The position numbers were made by a program, and so were the translations under genes. Of a stretch of 64,000 nucleotides of DNA, positions 21,258 through 31,047 are shown in pieces. Source of the DNA: Paralcaligenes ureilyticus (lineage in GTDB: Bacteria > Pseudomonadota > Gammaproteobacteria > Burkholderiales > Burkholderiaceae_B); assembly GCF_004346225.1 (NCBI RefSeq), contig NZ_SMAJ01000007.1, positions 140,161 through 204,160 of the forward strand, in the 5' to 3' direction. Positions within the stretch are counted from its first letter, which is position 1. Every line of letters begins with the position of its first letter. Under the pieces are notes generated by a model. It saw only the letters and a program-made list of their open reading frames with translations, was not told the DNA's origin and ran no database searches.

Positions 21258-21284
21258 TGTAGCGGCAGCCCTTGTGGCTGCCAT
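21258..21284 (+). repeat. REP copy after etfA
   Basis: Plus-orientation copy, stem GGCAGCC/GGCTGCC, GTAG head intact, followed by ATCGCGG rather than T residues, so a hairpin without a terminator tail. Confidence 0.82.
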
Positions 21285-21332
21285 CGCGGCTACCAAACAA
21301 TCGTGGATAGAATGAATTTTCCAGCCCCGCGA

Positions 21333-21553
21333 CGTGGGCGGCTAAGGCGGTTCGGGCTCTGACGTGCACGGTTCTGGCTTCGCCAGAACTTCCCGCGCGC
21401 AGAACCAGCTTCGGGGCGGCGTGCGAACTCGCAGGGCGAATAGCCCACTGGGCTATTCGCAAGCGCCTGCTCAAACAGCGCACGCCTTGCATCCCCGAAG
21501 CCGGCTCTGCGCGCGGCGCGCCCGAATCGCCCGCCCCACCTTAGCCGCCCACG
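21333..21553. repeat. Large foldback element, copy 1
   Basis: An intergenic element of about 220 bp that can fold on itself end to end. The outermost arms are perfect over 15 bp (21333-21347 with 21539-21553); further in, 21346-21357 pairs with 21520-21531, and CGCGCGCAG near 21394 pairs with CTGCGCGCG near 21506. Two local hairpins sit inside: 21371-21389 (8-bp stem, TTC loop) and 21436-21460 (11-bp stem, ACT loop). A second copy starts at about 63890, with paired changes in the first hairpin. No protein is apparent. It is unrelated to the REP family in sequence. Confidence 0.7.
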
Positions 21554-21578
21554 CCGCTAGCGTTGATGATGTTCGTCA

Positions 21579-21608
21579 TGTAGCGCCACCCCTTGTGGGT
21601 GGCATTTT
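21579..21608 (+). repeat. REP copy before the radical SAM gene
   Basis: Plus-orientation copy with stem GCCACCC/GGGTGGC, intact GTAG head and ATTTT tail. It sits 55 bases upstream of the LexA box and could insulate the SOS promoter from transcription coming from etfA. Confidence 0.82.
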
Positions 21609-21653
21609 CACCATTATTTGGATAGGTACAAAGCGCAATAAGCCAGAAATGGC

Positions 21654-21690
21654 TTGTCAATTATACTGTAATTATATACAGTATATAGCA
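21654..21690 (+). promoter_or_regulatory. LexA (SOS) box overlapping a sigma-70 promoter
   Basis: The palindrome TACTGTAATTATATACAGTA at 21664-21683 matches CTGT-N8-ACAG, the gamma/betaproteobacterial LexA site. A possible -35 TTGTCA (21654-21659) and -10 TACAGT (21677-21682) are 17 bp apart, with the right half of the LexA box forming the -10. Transcription would then start within a few bases of the ATG at 21690, suggesting a leaderless or nearly leaderless message; no Shine-Dalgarno is visible. Confidence 0.8.
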
Positions 21691-22919
21691 TGGCGCTAAT
21701 CGACCCCTTTGCTGTCCTTGATTCCCAATCTCCCCCTGGCATCGTGCATGGCCGCGGAGCCGTTGGCAACGTCCGGCATCGTTTCCAGCAAACCGACCGT
21801 GAGGGCGTGGACGATGGCTGGCCATCGTCCGGTTTACCGGCAAAAAATCCGGATAGTCTCGATATTAAGGCCAGTGGTTCTCTGGAAGGCACACAGAGCA
21901 AACAGCACAATCCCGTCTCTACAGAAATGGCCCCCGTTCGCTTGAAGACGACCGTTACGGTTGAGCAGGCGCGCAAGCTCTTATCCCATAACGAATCCCC
22001 CGACATCCCCTTCGACCAGGCCGTCAACCCGTACCGGGGGTGCGAACACGGTTGCGTTTACTGCTATGCCCGCCCCACGCATGCCTACCTGGGCTATTCT
22101 CCTGGGCTGGACTTCGAAACCCGTTTGGTCGCCAAGGCCAATGCCGTGCAGGCGCTACGGGCCGAGCTGGCGCGCCCGGGGTATCGTGTGTCGCCCATTA
22201 ATATCGGCTCAGCCACCGATGCGTACCAGCCCATCGAACGCGAATGGCGGCTGACCCGCGGTTTGCTCGAGCTTATGCTCGAAACCCGGCACCCGCTCAT
22301 CATCGTCACCAAAAATGCCCTGGTCGAGCGCGATCTGGATATTCTTCGGGCCTTGGCCGAACAGAACCTGGTGACGGTGTATGTCAGTGTCACGACGCTG
22401 GATGCAGACATGGCGCGCACCCTTGAACCGCGCGCATCGGCGCCCTGGCGCCGGCTGCAGGCCGTACGCACCCTGGCGCAGGCCAGTGTTCCCACCGGGG
22501 TGCTGGTCGCCCCCATTATCCCTTTCATTAACGATGAATCCATGGAGTCCATTCTTCGGGAAGCCCGAGGGGCCGGCGCCTATTACGCCAGCTATACGGT
22601 GCTGCGCCTGCCCTGGGAAGTCAAAGCAGTGTTTGAAGAGTGGTTGGCCACCCATTTTCCGGACAGGGCGCAGCGCGTGCTGCACCGCATAGAAGATCTT
22701 CGCAACGGACGCCGCAATGATCCCGGCTTTGGCTCGCGCATGCGCGGCACCGGCATCTGGGCCGATCTGTTGCGCCAGCGTTTTGAACTGACAGCGCGCA
22801 AGCTGGGCTTGAATCGCCACCGGCTGGAACTCGATATGCATCGGTTTGTGCGTCCCGCCAGTTTAAAAACATCCGTCAGTATGACAACAGGGCAGTTGTC
22901 GCTGTTTGACTCGCCCTGA
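21690..22919 (+). CDS. PA0069-family radical SAM protein, SOS-controlled
   Basis: A 409-residue radical SAM protein. The cluster-binding motif is CEHGCVYCYARPTHAY (CxxxCxxC) near residue 117, preceded by the family segments HGRGAVGNVRHRF, VDDGW and NESPDIPFDQAVNPYRG. It resembles the PA0069/Rv2578c group, distantly related to spore photoproduct lyase-like proteins; the reaction is not known. ATG 21690 is supported by the conserved N-terminal HGRGA/VDDGW region. A LexA box lies just upstream, so a DNA-damage role is likely, and from memory the P. aeruginosa homologue is also in the LexA regulon. It is flanked by repeats on the left and tpsA on the right. Confidence 0.87.
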   Translation: MALIDPFAVLDSQSPPGIVHGRGAVGNVRHRFQQTDREGVDDGWPSSGLPAKNPDSLDIKASGSLEGTQSKQHNPVSTEMAPVRLKTTVTVEQARKLLSHNESPDIPFDQAVNPYRGCEHGCVYCYARPTHAYLGYSPGLDFETRLVAKANAVQALRAELARPGYRVSPINIGSATDAYQPIEREWRLTRGLLELMLETRHPLIIVTKNALVERDLDILRALAEQNLVTVYVSVTTLDADMARTLEPRASAPWRRLQAVRTLAQASVPTGVLVAPIIPFINDESMESILREARGAGAYYASYTVLRLPWEVKAVFEEWLATHFPDRAQRVLHRIEDLRNGRRNDPGFGSRMRGTGIWADLLRQRFELTARKLGLNRHRLELDMHRFVRPASLKTSVSMTTGQLSLFDSP

Positions 22920-23070
22920 TCGGCTTGCGGGCCGTAAAAATTCTTGCTTTTATATACACAAATACTTACACTTGCTCATGCTACAACGACATGAATAATC
23001 ATAATTAGTGTTCGTTTGCATTGAATTGAGAACATGAGTTCGGTGATCGGAACACGAGAGGAACGAATTT

Positions 23071-26000
23071 GTGCACCCCCATTTTTTTGATTGTGTTGGT
23101 GAGTTACGGTGCGCTTTCGGTGAGCGTGCGAGGGATGGATTGTTAAGCCGTAGTGCGGACGGGTTGCTGCATAGAGCGTCGGCCTGGACGGGACTCGAAC
23201 GGGTGGCGGCCTTGGCCTTAGTTGGCAGCGCGATGCTAAGCCCTGTGGCCTACGCGGCACCCACGGGCGGGCAGGTGACGGCCGGTTCGGGGGCCATTAG
23301 CCAGACGGCCGGGAACACCACGGTCAACCAGTCCAGCCAGAATTTGTCCTTGAATTGGCAAACCTTTAATGTGGGCGCGCACGAGGCGGTGAACTTTGTG
23401 CAGCCCAATACCGCCGCCATTGCGGTGAACCGGATTGCCGATACAAGCGCGAGCCAGATTCTAGGCAGTTTGAATGCGAACGGCCAAGTGTATTTGGTGA
23501 ATCCCAACGGGATTGTGTTTGGCGCGGGCGCTCAGGTCAACGTGGGCGGACTGGTGGCCTCGACTTTGGCTATCAGCGATAGCGATCTGGCCGCCGCCGT
23601 GCGACATTTTACGGGGAGCGGCGCAGGTACTGTGGTCAATCACGGGACGATTACTGCGGCGCCTGGCGGCTACGTGGCCTTGCTGGGCCAGCAGGTATCG
23701 AACCAGGGCACGATCCGTGCGCCGGGCGGCACGGCGGCGTTGGGCGCGGGGAGCGCGGTGAGTCTGAGCTTCGATGCCGGCCGCTTGCTTTCCATGCAGG
23801 TCGATGCGAACGAACTCAGTGCACTGGCCGAGAACAAGCAACTAATCGTGGCCGATGGCGGGCAGGTGTTGATGAGTGCGGGGGCCAAGGATAGCCTGCT
23901 GGCCAGCGTCGTCAATAATACCGGGGTGGTTTAAGCGCAGACCGTGGCCAACCGCAAGGGCCAGATTGTGCTGTTGGCCGGGATGGCGGCAGGCACGACC
24001 GAAGTAGGGGGCACGCTGGATGCGTCGGCACCGAATGGCGGCGATGGTGGCTTCATTGAAACCTCGGGGGCGCATGTTCACGTGGCCGATGCGGCCAGGA
24101 TCAGCACCCTGGCGGCCGATGGCAAGACAGGCACGTGGCTGATCGACCCGCACGACTACACCATTGCCGCGAGCGGGGGCGATATCACGGGCAGCGCGCT
24201 GAGCAGCCACCTGGGCAGCAGCAGTGTCACGATCTTGTCCAGCAACGGTGGCGCTGCGGGTAGCGGCAATATCAACGTGAACGATGCGGTGAGCTGGGGC
24301 GCCAACACGCTTACCCTGACTGCGGCCAACAACATCAACATTAACGCGGTAATGACCGCCGGCGGTAGCGCCGGCTTGGTGTTAAACACCGCCGCCGCCA
24401 ATGGCGCCGACCTAGGTGTCAGGGGCGGCACCGTCAACGCCCTGCCTGGGGGCCGGGTGGATTTCACCGGCGGCAGCAATACGCTCACTATCAATAGCCA
24501 TCCCTACACGATCATCACCACCCTGGGGATGGCCGGCGATACCAGCACTACCAGCTTACAGGGCATCGCCAATAATTTGACTGGTTACTACGCGTTGGGC
24601 AGCAATATTGATGCGAGCGCGACAAGCACCTGGAACGGCGGCGCGGGCTTCACGCCGATCGGCGATTTCGCGACCCCATTCACCGGCACCTTCGACGGAT
24701 TGGGTCATACCATTTCCAGCGTGACCATTAAATCGGCCGCGGCCGACGTTGGTCTTTTCGGCTATGCCGGCGACGACGCCCCCAGCGCCCCCAGCACCAT
24801 CCGGAATATCGGCCTGCTGGGTGGTTCTGTGATCGGCACGGCTAACAATAGCAACGTTGGCAGCCTGGCTGGGAGCAATGACGGGACGATATCTCGGGCC
24901 TATGCCACCAGCAATGTCAGTGGCGTGGGCGATGGCAACGCTGTTGGTGGCCTGGTTGGAAGCAACTGCTATTGCGGCACGATTACCCTGTCGTATGCGA
25001 CTGGCACGGTTACAGGAGATACCAACAGTTTTACCGGCGGTCTGGTCGGCGTCAATGCCGGTTCGGTAACGCAGGCGTATGCGACCGGAGCCGTTGTTGC
25101 CGGCACTGGGGCGGCTGCGGGTGGGCTGGTCGGTGACAACAAGGCCACGATCACCCAATCGTACGCGACCGGCGCTGTTACCGTAGGCGCTAGCGGCTAT
25201 GCTGGCGGCTTGGCCGGCGCGAACGACGATTCAATCACGCAAACGTATGCGACGGGGCGCGTCACCGGAGACGCGGGCAGCAGTATTGGCGGGTTGGTGG
25301 GGGATAACCTCAGCACTGGGAACATCGGCAGCAGTTACTGGGACACCGCCGCCACGGGTCAGCCCCAAGGTGCAGGCACGAATGCTGGCACGTTCATTGC
25401 CACCGGGCTCAGCACTGCTAGCGCGATGGCCCAGGGCAGTTACGCCGGCTGGAATTTCACCACCACCTGGCGCAACTACGACGGCCATACCTATCCGCTA
25501 CTCAAGAACTTGCTCATTCCGCTCACCATCACCGCCAGCAATGCCGCCAAAACCTATGACGGGGTGGCTTATGCCGGCGGCAACGGCGTGACGTATTCCC
25601 GCTTGCCCAATGCCAATCTGCTCGGTGCGCCGACCTATGGCGGCACGTCGCAAGGCGCGACGAATGCGGGCAGCTACACGATTGTTCCCAGCGGCTACTG
25701 GTCGAATCAGCAGGGTTACGACATTCAATACGTTAGCGGCGCATTGACGGTCAATCCGGCAACGCTCTTGTTTACGGCGGACGCGGTCAACCGCCTTTAC
25801 GGCGTTGCCAATCCTGTATTCACGGGCAGCGTGACCGGCTTTGTGGGCGGCGATACGTTCGCCAGTGCGACGGCCGGCACGCTTTTCTGGACCAGTCTCG
25901 CGGATGTGAACAGCCTGGCCGGCTGGTATGCCATTAACGGCAGCGGCCTGACGGCCTTGAACTACATCTTTGCCCAAGCGCCGGGCAATGCCAGCGCCTT

Positions 26001-26139
26001 GACGGTGCGCGCCCCTCTGCCGCTCGGTGCTGCCTGGCTTATCGCGTCACTACAGCCGGATTCCAAGTCGTCGTCGAAACTGGGTGCTTTAACGACGCAC
26101 GTTGTGCAAATTGTGGGGTCCGGCGTGCGCTTGCCGTGA
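23071..26139 (+). pseudogene. TpsA-type filamentous haemagglutinin with an in-frame stop
   Basis: Secreted partner of a two-partner (type Vb) system. The frame stays open from GTG 23071 to 26139 (1023 codons) except for a single TAA at 23932-23934. Before it lie a signal-like segment (about residues 45-65, ending YAAPTGG) and the TPS secretion domain with VYLVNPNGIVFGAGAQVNVGGL. After it, in the same frame, come the continuing haemagglutinin domain (GGTLDASAPNGGDGGFIETSGAH), five or so GLUG-like repeats (GGLVG..., SYATG) at 24840-25320, and MBG-type domains (ITASNAAKTYDGVAYAGG). Without readthrough only a secretion-domain fragment is made. The 5' end is uncertain: no typical extended signal peptide is seen. 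The partner gene follows after 78 bases. Confidence 0.82.
23932..23934 (+). other. In-frame TAA within tpsA
   Basis: The codons on both sides (NNTGVV before, AQTVANRKGQIVLLAGM after) read smoothly as one haemagglutinin domain; homologues usually have a polar residue here. A single substitution from CAA or GAA would account for it. Confidence 0.85.
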
Positions 26140-26217
26140 TCGGAGCCCGTGCACACCTTCAGCCTGGCACTGCCGCGCATGCTACCTCCGTACTAATTTT
26201 ATTTTCCTGGATGCCTC

Positions 26218-27918
26218 GTGACTGAGTCTACTCACTTTCGTTTTTCCCCGCTCACCTTGAGTCTGGCGCTAGCCAGCGTGGCGTTCGCAGTCGTGCCGCA
26301 AGCGACCCTCGCGCAGGTCTACCCGGGCAGCGGCGCGATCCTGCAACAAGTGCAGCCCACGTCTCCCGAGTCCGCTCCGAACGCCCAACCGGGCTTGACG
26401 ATCCAACCTCAGGCGGCACCGGCCCCGACTGATACCACCCCGGTTTCGGTCGCCCGCGTTACGGTGAGCGGCAACACGAGCTTTGATACCGCCACCCTAC
26501 ACGCCCTGGTGGCCAAGGGAGAAGGGCGCACGCTTACGCTCACGCAATTGAACGCCCTGGCCCAAACGATCACCGACTACTACCACGCTCACGGCTACCC
26601 GCTCGCACGCGCTTATCTGCCGCCCCAGACGATCCATCACGGCACGGTGCAGATCGCGGTGCTCGAAGCGCGTTACGGTGAGGTCAAGGTCATTAACCAC
26701 AGCCGCGTCTCGGACGGCCCGATCGCCGCCGTCCTTGAGCCTTTGCGCGCCGGAGACCTCATCACCCAGGGGACGCTCGATTCGCGCCTGCTGCTCTTGG
26801 GCGACTTGCCCGGGGTCGATCCCCATGCCACCTTAAGCCCGGGGTCGGCGGTGGGCACGGCGGACCTGGCGGTGCAGGCCGAGGCCGGGCCGCTGGTCTC
26901 GGGCAGCGTCACCGCCGACGACCTGGGCAATCGCTACACGGGGCGTGCGCGCCTGGGGGCGAACCTGGATATCAACAGCCCCTTGCACCGGGGCGATCTC
27001 TTGAGCGCCAATGTCCTCACCTCAGGCAAGGGCCTGAACTATGGACGGCTCGCCTACCAGTTGCCCGTGACCGGCTCCGGCACGCGCCTGGGGGTGGCGT
27101 ACTCGGCCTTGACCTACCGCTTGGCGGGCGGCCTGGGGGACCTGGAGGCGCACGGCACGGCGAGTGTGGCCAGCGCCTGGCTCTCGCAGCCTTTTATTCG
27201 TAGTCCCGATGTGAATCTCACCGGGCGCCTCCAGTTCAATCACAAGATCTTGGATGATCGTATCGATGTGGCCTCACTGGCCAATCAACGCTACAGTGAT
27301 AGCGCGACCTTCAGCCTGGAGGGCACGCGCCGTGATGGGTTCGGGGGCGGGGGCATCACCTTGGCGAGCGTGAGCGCCACCCCTGGGCACTTGAGCTTTA
27401 CGAATGCGCAGGCGCGAGCCGCGGATGCGGCCACGGTCAAGACGGCGGGCTCGTACACGCGCTGGAACGCGACGCTCGCCCGTCTTCAAACCTTGACGAC
27501 TGCCACGCGCCTGTATGCGAGTCTCAGCGGCCAGTACAGCCCGAATAACCTGGACCCGTCCGAGCAGTTCCTGCTGGGCGGGGCCAATAGCCTGCGCGGC
27601 TACGAGATCGGGGCACTGGGGGGCTCCTCGGGTTATCTGGCGACGATCGAGCTGCGCCATGACTTGCGCCTACCCTTGCCGGGTCAGTGGCAAGGGACGC
27701 TCTTTGCCGATACGGGCGCGGTGCGCCGCAATGCGCATCCGTATGGGACGGACGCCAATGTGGCGCATATCAGCGACGTGGGGCTGGCGCTGGATTGGAC
27801 GGGGCCGGATCGGTGGGTGGGGCGCGTGCAGGTGGCTATTCCCGTAGGGGCCACGCCCACCATCGCGGGCGATCGCCCCTCGGCGCGGGTCTGGCTGCAG
27901 TTGACCAAGGGGTTTTAG
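26218..27918 (+). CDS. TpsB-type outer-membrane transporter (ShlB/FhaC family)
   Basis: Outer-membrane pore that exports the TpsA partner. The 566 residues have a signal peptide (to about residue 34, ending TLAQ), a POTRA domain around residues 77-160 (VARVTVSGNTSFDTATLHAL ... YGEVKVINHSRVS) and a C-terminal 16-strand barrel. The barrel plug motif appears as SLRGYEIGAL near residue 461, and the last residue is phenylalanine, as needed for barrel insertion. GTG 26218 is the start. The gene looks intact although tpsA upstream is interrupted, so it may still export a different partner. Confidence 0.9.
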   Translation: MTESTHFRFSPLTLSLALASVAFAVVPQATLAQVYPGSGAILQQVQPTSPESAPNAQPGLTIQPQAAPAPTDTTPVSVARVTVSGNTSFDTATLHALVAKGEGRTLTLTQLNALAQTITDYYHAHGYPLARAYLPPQTIHHGTVQIAVLEARYGEVKVINHSRVSDGPIAAVLEPLRAGDLITQGTLDSRLLLLGDLPGVDPHATLSPGSAVGTADLAVQAEAGPLVSGSVTADDLGNRYTGRARLGANLDINSPLHRGDLLSANVLTSGKGLNYGRLAYQLPVTGSGTRLGVAYSALTYRLAGGLGDLEAHGTASVASAWLSQPFIRSPDVNLTGRLQFNHKILDDRIDVASLANQRYSDSATFSLEGTRRDGFGGGGITLASVSATPGHLSFTNAQARAADAATVKTAGSYTRWNATLARLQTLTTATRLYASLSGQYSPNNLDPSEQFLLGGANSLRGYEIGALGGSSGYLATIELRHDLRLPLPGQWQGTLFADTGAVRRNAHPYGTDANVAHISDVGLALDWTGPDRWVGRVQVAIPVGATPTIAGDRPSARVWLQLTKGF

Positions 27919-27947
27919 GTAGAGGGTAAAGACGTAACCATCCATCC

Positions 27948-28037
27948 TGTAGCGGCAGCCCTTGTGGCTGCCATTTTTGCTAAACGGAATGCACGTTAAT
28001 TGCGCCAATGGCACCCACAAGGGGTGCCGCTACAAAA
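27948..28037. repeat. REP pair, tail-to-tail
   Basis: A plus copy at 27948-27977 (stem GGCAGCC/GGCTGCC, ATTTTT tail) is followed by a minus copy at 28008-28037 (stem GGCACCC/GGGTGCC). The plus copy is a good terminator after tpsB. Confidence 0.83.
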
Positions 28038-28108
28038 ACCTGCGGCAGGGCCGACTCCGATTCGGTATCATCAGATCCTGGATATAAATTTTAAAATCTG
28101 GAGGTCTT

Positions 28109-29932
28109 ATGAGTTATCGCGCGCCTACGCAGGATATCCGTTTCGTGATCGAGGAGTTGGCCGATCTCAAGGGGGTTCTGGCCCTGCCGGGCTTTGAAGA
28201 GATCACCGGCGACCTGGTCGATGCCGTGCTGGAAGAAAACGCCCGCTTCGTCGAGCAGGCGATTGCGCCGCTCAATCACAGCGCCGATACCTCGCCCGCC
28301 GTATGGGCGGACGGCAAGGTGCAGACTTCTCCCGGTTTTAAAAAAGCGTTTCGCGAGTTTGCCGACGGCGGCTGGCAAGGCCTGCAGCATGACCAAGAGT
28401 GGGGCGGCCAGGGCCTGCCCAAGCTGGTGGCCGCGCCGGCAAGTGAAAACATCAACTCCGCAAACCTGGCATTTTCCTTGTGCCCGTTGTTGACCGACGG
28501 CGTGATCGAGGCCCTGATGACGGTGGGTACCAAGGCGCAGCAAGCACAGTTCATCCCCCCCATGCTTGAAGGCCGCTGGACGGGAACCATGAATCTGACC
28601 GAGCCTCAGGCGGGCTCGGACCTGGCGCTGGTGGCCACGCGTGCCGTGCGCGAGGCCGATGGCCGTTATCGCTTGTCGGGTCAAAAAATATTCATCACCT
28701 ATGGCGAGCATGATCTGGCGGAAAATATTGTGCACCTGGTGCTGGCCCGCACCCCCGATGCTCCGGCCGGCGTCAAGGGCATTTCGCTTTTTATCGTACC
28801 CAAGTTTCTGGTCAATGAGGACGGGTCGCTAGGAGCTCGCAACGATGTGTGGTGTGCCTCTCTTGAGCACAAGCTGGGCATCCATGGCAGCCCGACGGCC
28901 GTGCTCCTGTACGGGTCGGGCAAAGGCGAGGCGGGCGAAGGTGCCATCGGTTATCTGGTGGGCGAAGAAAATCGCGGCCTGGAATACATGTTCATCATGA
29001 TGAATGCCGCGCGCTATGCGGTGGGGGTGCAGGGCATTGCCGTGTCCGAGCGGGCCTTGCAACACGCGCAGGACTACGCGCGCGAACGGATACAGGGCCG
29101 TGCCCTTGAAGGGTCTGAGGGGCCGGTTGCCATCGTCCAGCATCCCGACGTGCAACGCATGCTGATGACCATGCGGGCGCTGACCGAAGGCGCGCGCGCG
29201 GTGGCGTATATGGCCGCCGCCGCTTGCGACAAGGGCCGGCGCCATACCGACTTGAACGTGCGCAAGCAGCACCAGGCGATCTACGAGTATTTGGTGCCCA
29301 TCGTCAAGGGGTTTTCCACCGAAAACTCGGTTGAGGTGGCCTCCCTGGGTATACAGGTGCATGGCGGCATGGGCTTTATCGAAGAAACGGGCGCTGCCCA
29401 GTATTATCGCGACGCGCGTATCCTGCCCATCTACGAAGGCACCACGGCCATCCAGGCCAATGATTTTGTGGGGCGTAAAACGCTGCGTGACGGCGGGGCG
29501 GTGGCTCGCGCCCTGGCGGGCGAAATGCACGCGACGATTGCCGAGCTTGAAGCGGCATCGGCCGTAGCAGGCGCCCATGGCGCCGGCCTGGGTTTGATTG
29601 CGCGCCGCTTGGCCGGGGCGGTCGGGGCTTATGAACAGGCGATTGATTATGTTCTGGCCAACGCCCGCGAATCGTTGCGGGCCGTCTTTTTAGGCAGTGT
29701 GCCGTATTTGATGCTATCGGGCATTACGCTGGCCGGTTGGCAGATGGCGCGCGCGGCACTGGCGTGTGTGCGGCATATCGGCGCGGGCGCGACCGATGCG
29801 TTTTATACGCGCAAGCTCGCCACCAGTGTGTTTTACGCGGCCTATGTTTTGCCTCGGGCCCAGGCGCTGGCGGCCAGTGTGCTTGAAGGTCAGGTCGCCA
29901 CGCAGTATGCTCGGTCCGTGGAGGGTACATAA
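28109..29932 (+). CDS. Acyl-CoA dehydrogenase, long DmdC-like type
   Basis: FAD enzyme of 607 residues, longer than classical acyl-CoA dehydrogenases because of N- and C-terminal extensions seen in the 3-methylmercaptopropionyl-CoA dehydrogenase (DmdC) group. Motifs include MNLTEPQAGSDLALV near residue 170, QKIFITYGEHD, EHKLGIHGSPTAVL and the glutamate-containing YEGTTAIQANDF near residue 443. Substrate is unknown; many relatives act on fatty acyl-CoA. The start ATG has GGAGG upstream (CTGGAGGTCTT). In related genomes such a gene follows etfBA directly; here the radical SAM gene and the tps pair lie between them. Confidence 0.9.
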   Translation: MSYRAPTQDIRFVIEELADLKGVLALPGFEEITGDLVDAVLEENARFVEQAIAPLNHSADTSPAVWADGKVQTSPGFKKAFREFADGGWQGLQHDQEWGGQGLPKLVAAPASENINSANLAFSLCPLLTDGVIEALMTVGTKAQQAQFIPPMLEGRWTGTMNLTEPQAGSDLALVATRAVREADGRYRLSGQKIFITYGEHDLAENIVHLVLARTPDAPAGVKGISLFIVPKFLVNEDGSLGARNDVWCASLEHKLGIHGSPTAVLLYGSGKGEAGEGAIGYLVGEENRGLEYMFIMMNAARYAVGVQGIAVSERALQHAQDYARERIQGRALEGSEGPVAIVQHPDVQRMLMTMRALTEGARAVAYMAAAACDKGRRHTDLNVRKQHQAIYEYLVPIVKGFSTENSVEVASLGIQVHGGMGFIEETGAAQYYRDARILPIYEGTTAIQANDFVGRKTLRDGGAVARALAGEMHATIAELEAASAVAGAHGAGLGLIARRLAGAVGAYEQAIDYVLANARESLRAVFLGSVPYLMLSGITLAGWQMARAALACVRHIGAGATDAFYTRKLATSVFYAAYVLPRAQALAASVLEGQVATQYARSVEGT

Positions 29933-30104
29933 GGATATTCATAAACGGTATTTCCGCCACGCGGCCTTTGCTGCCACAATGGTTTTTTACCTTAGCAATC
30001 TGCCCGGTTGCCAACGACCGCCGGGCAGGCCGCTGGCGATATGTTGGGTGGGCCTGGCCCGCACCCGTATCTTCTGATTCATCGACCATCAAGAGAGAAC
30101 TACC

Positions 30105-30746
30105 ATGACGACCTTGCGCCTGGGCGATACCGCCCCCGATTTTGAACAGGATTCTTCCGCCGGAAAGATCCGCTTCCACGACTATTTGGGTAATAGCTGG
30201 GGTGTACTGTTTTCGCACCCCGCGGACTTTACGCCGGTTTGCACCACCGAGTTGGGCTACACCGCCATATTGGCCGGCGAGTTTGCCAAACGCAATGTCA
30301 AGGTGCTGGCTTTATCGGTTGACGATGCCAAGTCCCATAAAGAGTGGATCAAGGATATCAACGACACCCAAAGCACGACGGTGAACTATCCCATTTTGGC
30401 CGACTCCGATCGCCGCGTATCGGATCTGTACGACATGATTCATCCCAACGCCAGCACCACGGCCACCGTGCGTTCGGTGTTCATTATCGATCCGGCCAAA
30501 AAAGTGCGCCTGACCCTTACCTATCCGGCCAGCACAGGTCGCAATTTCAATGAGATTTTGCGGGTTATCGACTCCCTGCAGCTCACCGATAGCCATAGTG
30601 TGGCCACGCCGGTTAATTGGGAAGATGGCGACGACGTGATCATTTCGCCCGCCATTAAAGACGAAGCGGTGTTGAAGGCCAAATTCCCCAAGGGCTACAA
30701 GGTAGTGCGCCCTTACCTGCGGATTACGCCTCAGCCTAATAAATGA
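30105..30746 (+). CDS. 1-Cys peroxiredoxin (Prx6 type)
   Basis: Thiol peroxidase of 213 residues that reduces H2O2 and organic peroxides. The peroxidatic cysteine lies in HPADFTPVCTTELG near residue 47; the conserved arginine is in TVRSVFIID, and the C-terminal domain with PVNWEDGDDVIISP is typical of the 1-Cys Prx6 branch. ATG 30105 follows an AAGAGAG ribosome site. Four REP copies follow the gene. Confidence 0.94.
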   Translation: MTTLRLGDTAPDFEQDSSAGKIRFHDYLGNSWGVLFSHPADFTPVCTTELGYTAILAGEFAKRNVKVLALSVDDAKSHKEWIKDINDTQSTTVNYPILADSDRRVSDLYDMIHPNASTTATVRSVFIIDPAKKVRLTLTYPASTGRNFNEILRVIDSLQLTDSHSVATPVNWEDGDDVIISPAIKDEAVLKAKFPKGYKVVRPYLRITPQPNK

Positions 30747-30780
30747 TCAGCTTGTAGATACTGTCTTGACCCTCGGTTTT

Positions 30781-30957
30781 GCCACCCACAAGGGGTGGCA
30801 CTACAAAGGGTCCTGCAGGTTTTGTAGCGGCACCCCTTGTGGGTGCCATTTTCGTTAAACGGGATGCAGGTTATTGCATGGATGGCAGCCACAAGGGCTG
30901 CCGCTACGAAAACGTACCGGTGAATGTAGCGCCACCCCTTGTGGGTGGCATTTTTTT
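30781..30957. repeat. REP cluster, four copies
   Basis: Copies alternate in orientation: 30781-30806 minus (GCCACCC stem), 30823-30852 plus (GGCACCC), 30882-30910 minus (GGCAGCC), 30925-30957 plus (GCCACCC, followed by seven T). All three stem types occur within 180 bp, and the last one is a good intrinsic terminator separating the peroxiredoxin gene from the SOS promoter. Confidence 0.87.
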
Positions 30958-31047
30958 GCAGAATGGAAATCCAGCCCGCAGCACCCGCCATTTTTGGCCC
31001 CAGACGCTCCTTGCTGACCATGATTGCCGCCAGCAGAAAGATAACGC

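Noticed and set aside
21190..21492. 100-codon minus-strand ORF across the foldback element
   Set aside because: Covers a REP and half of the foldback structure; the compensating base changes support structure rather than protein.
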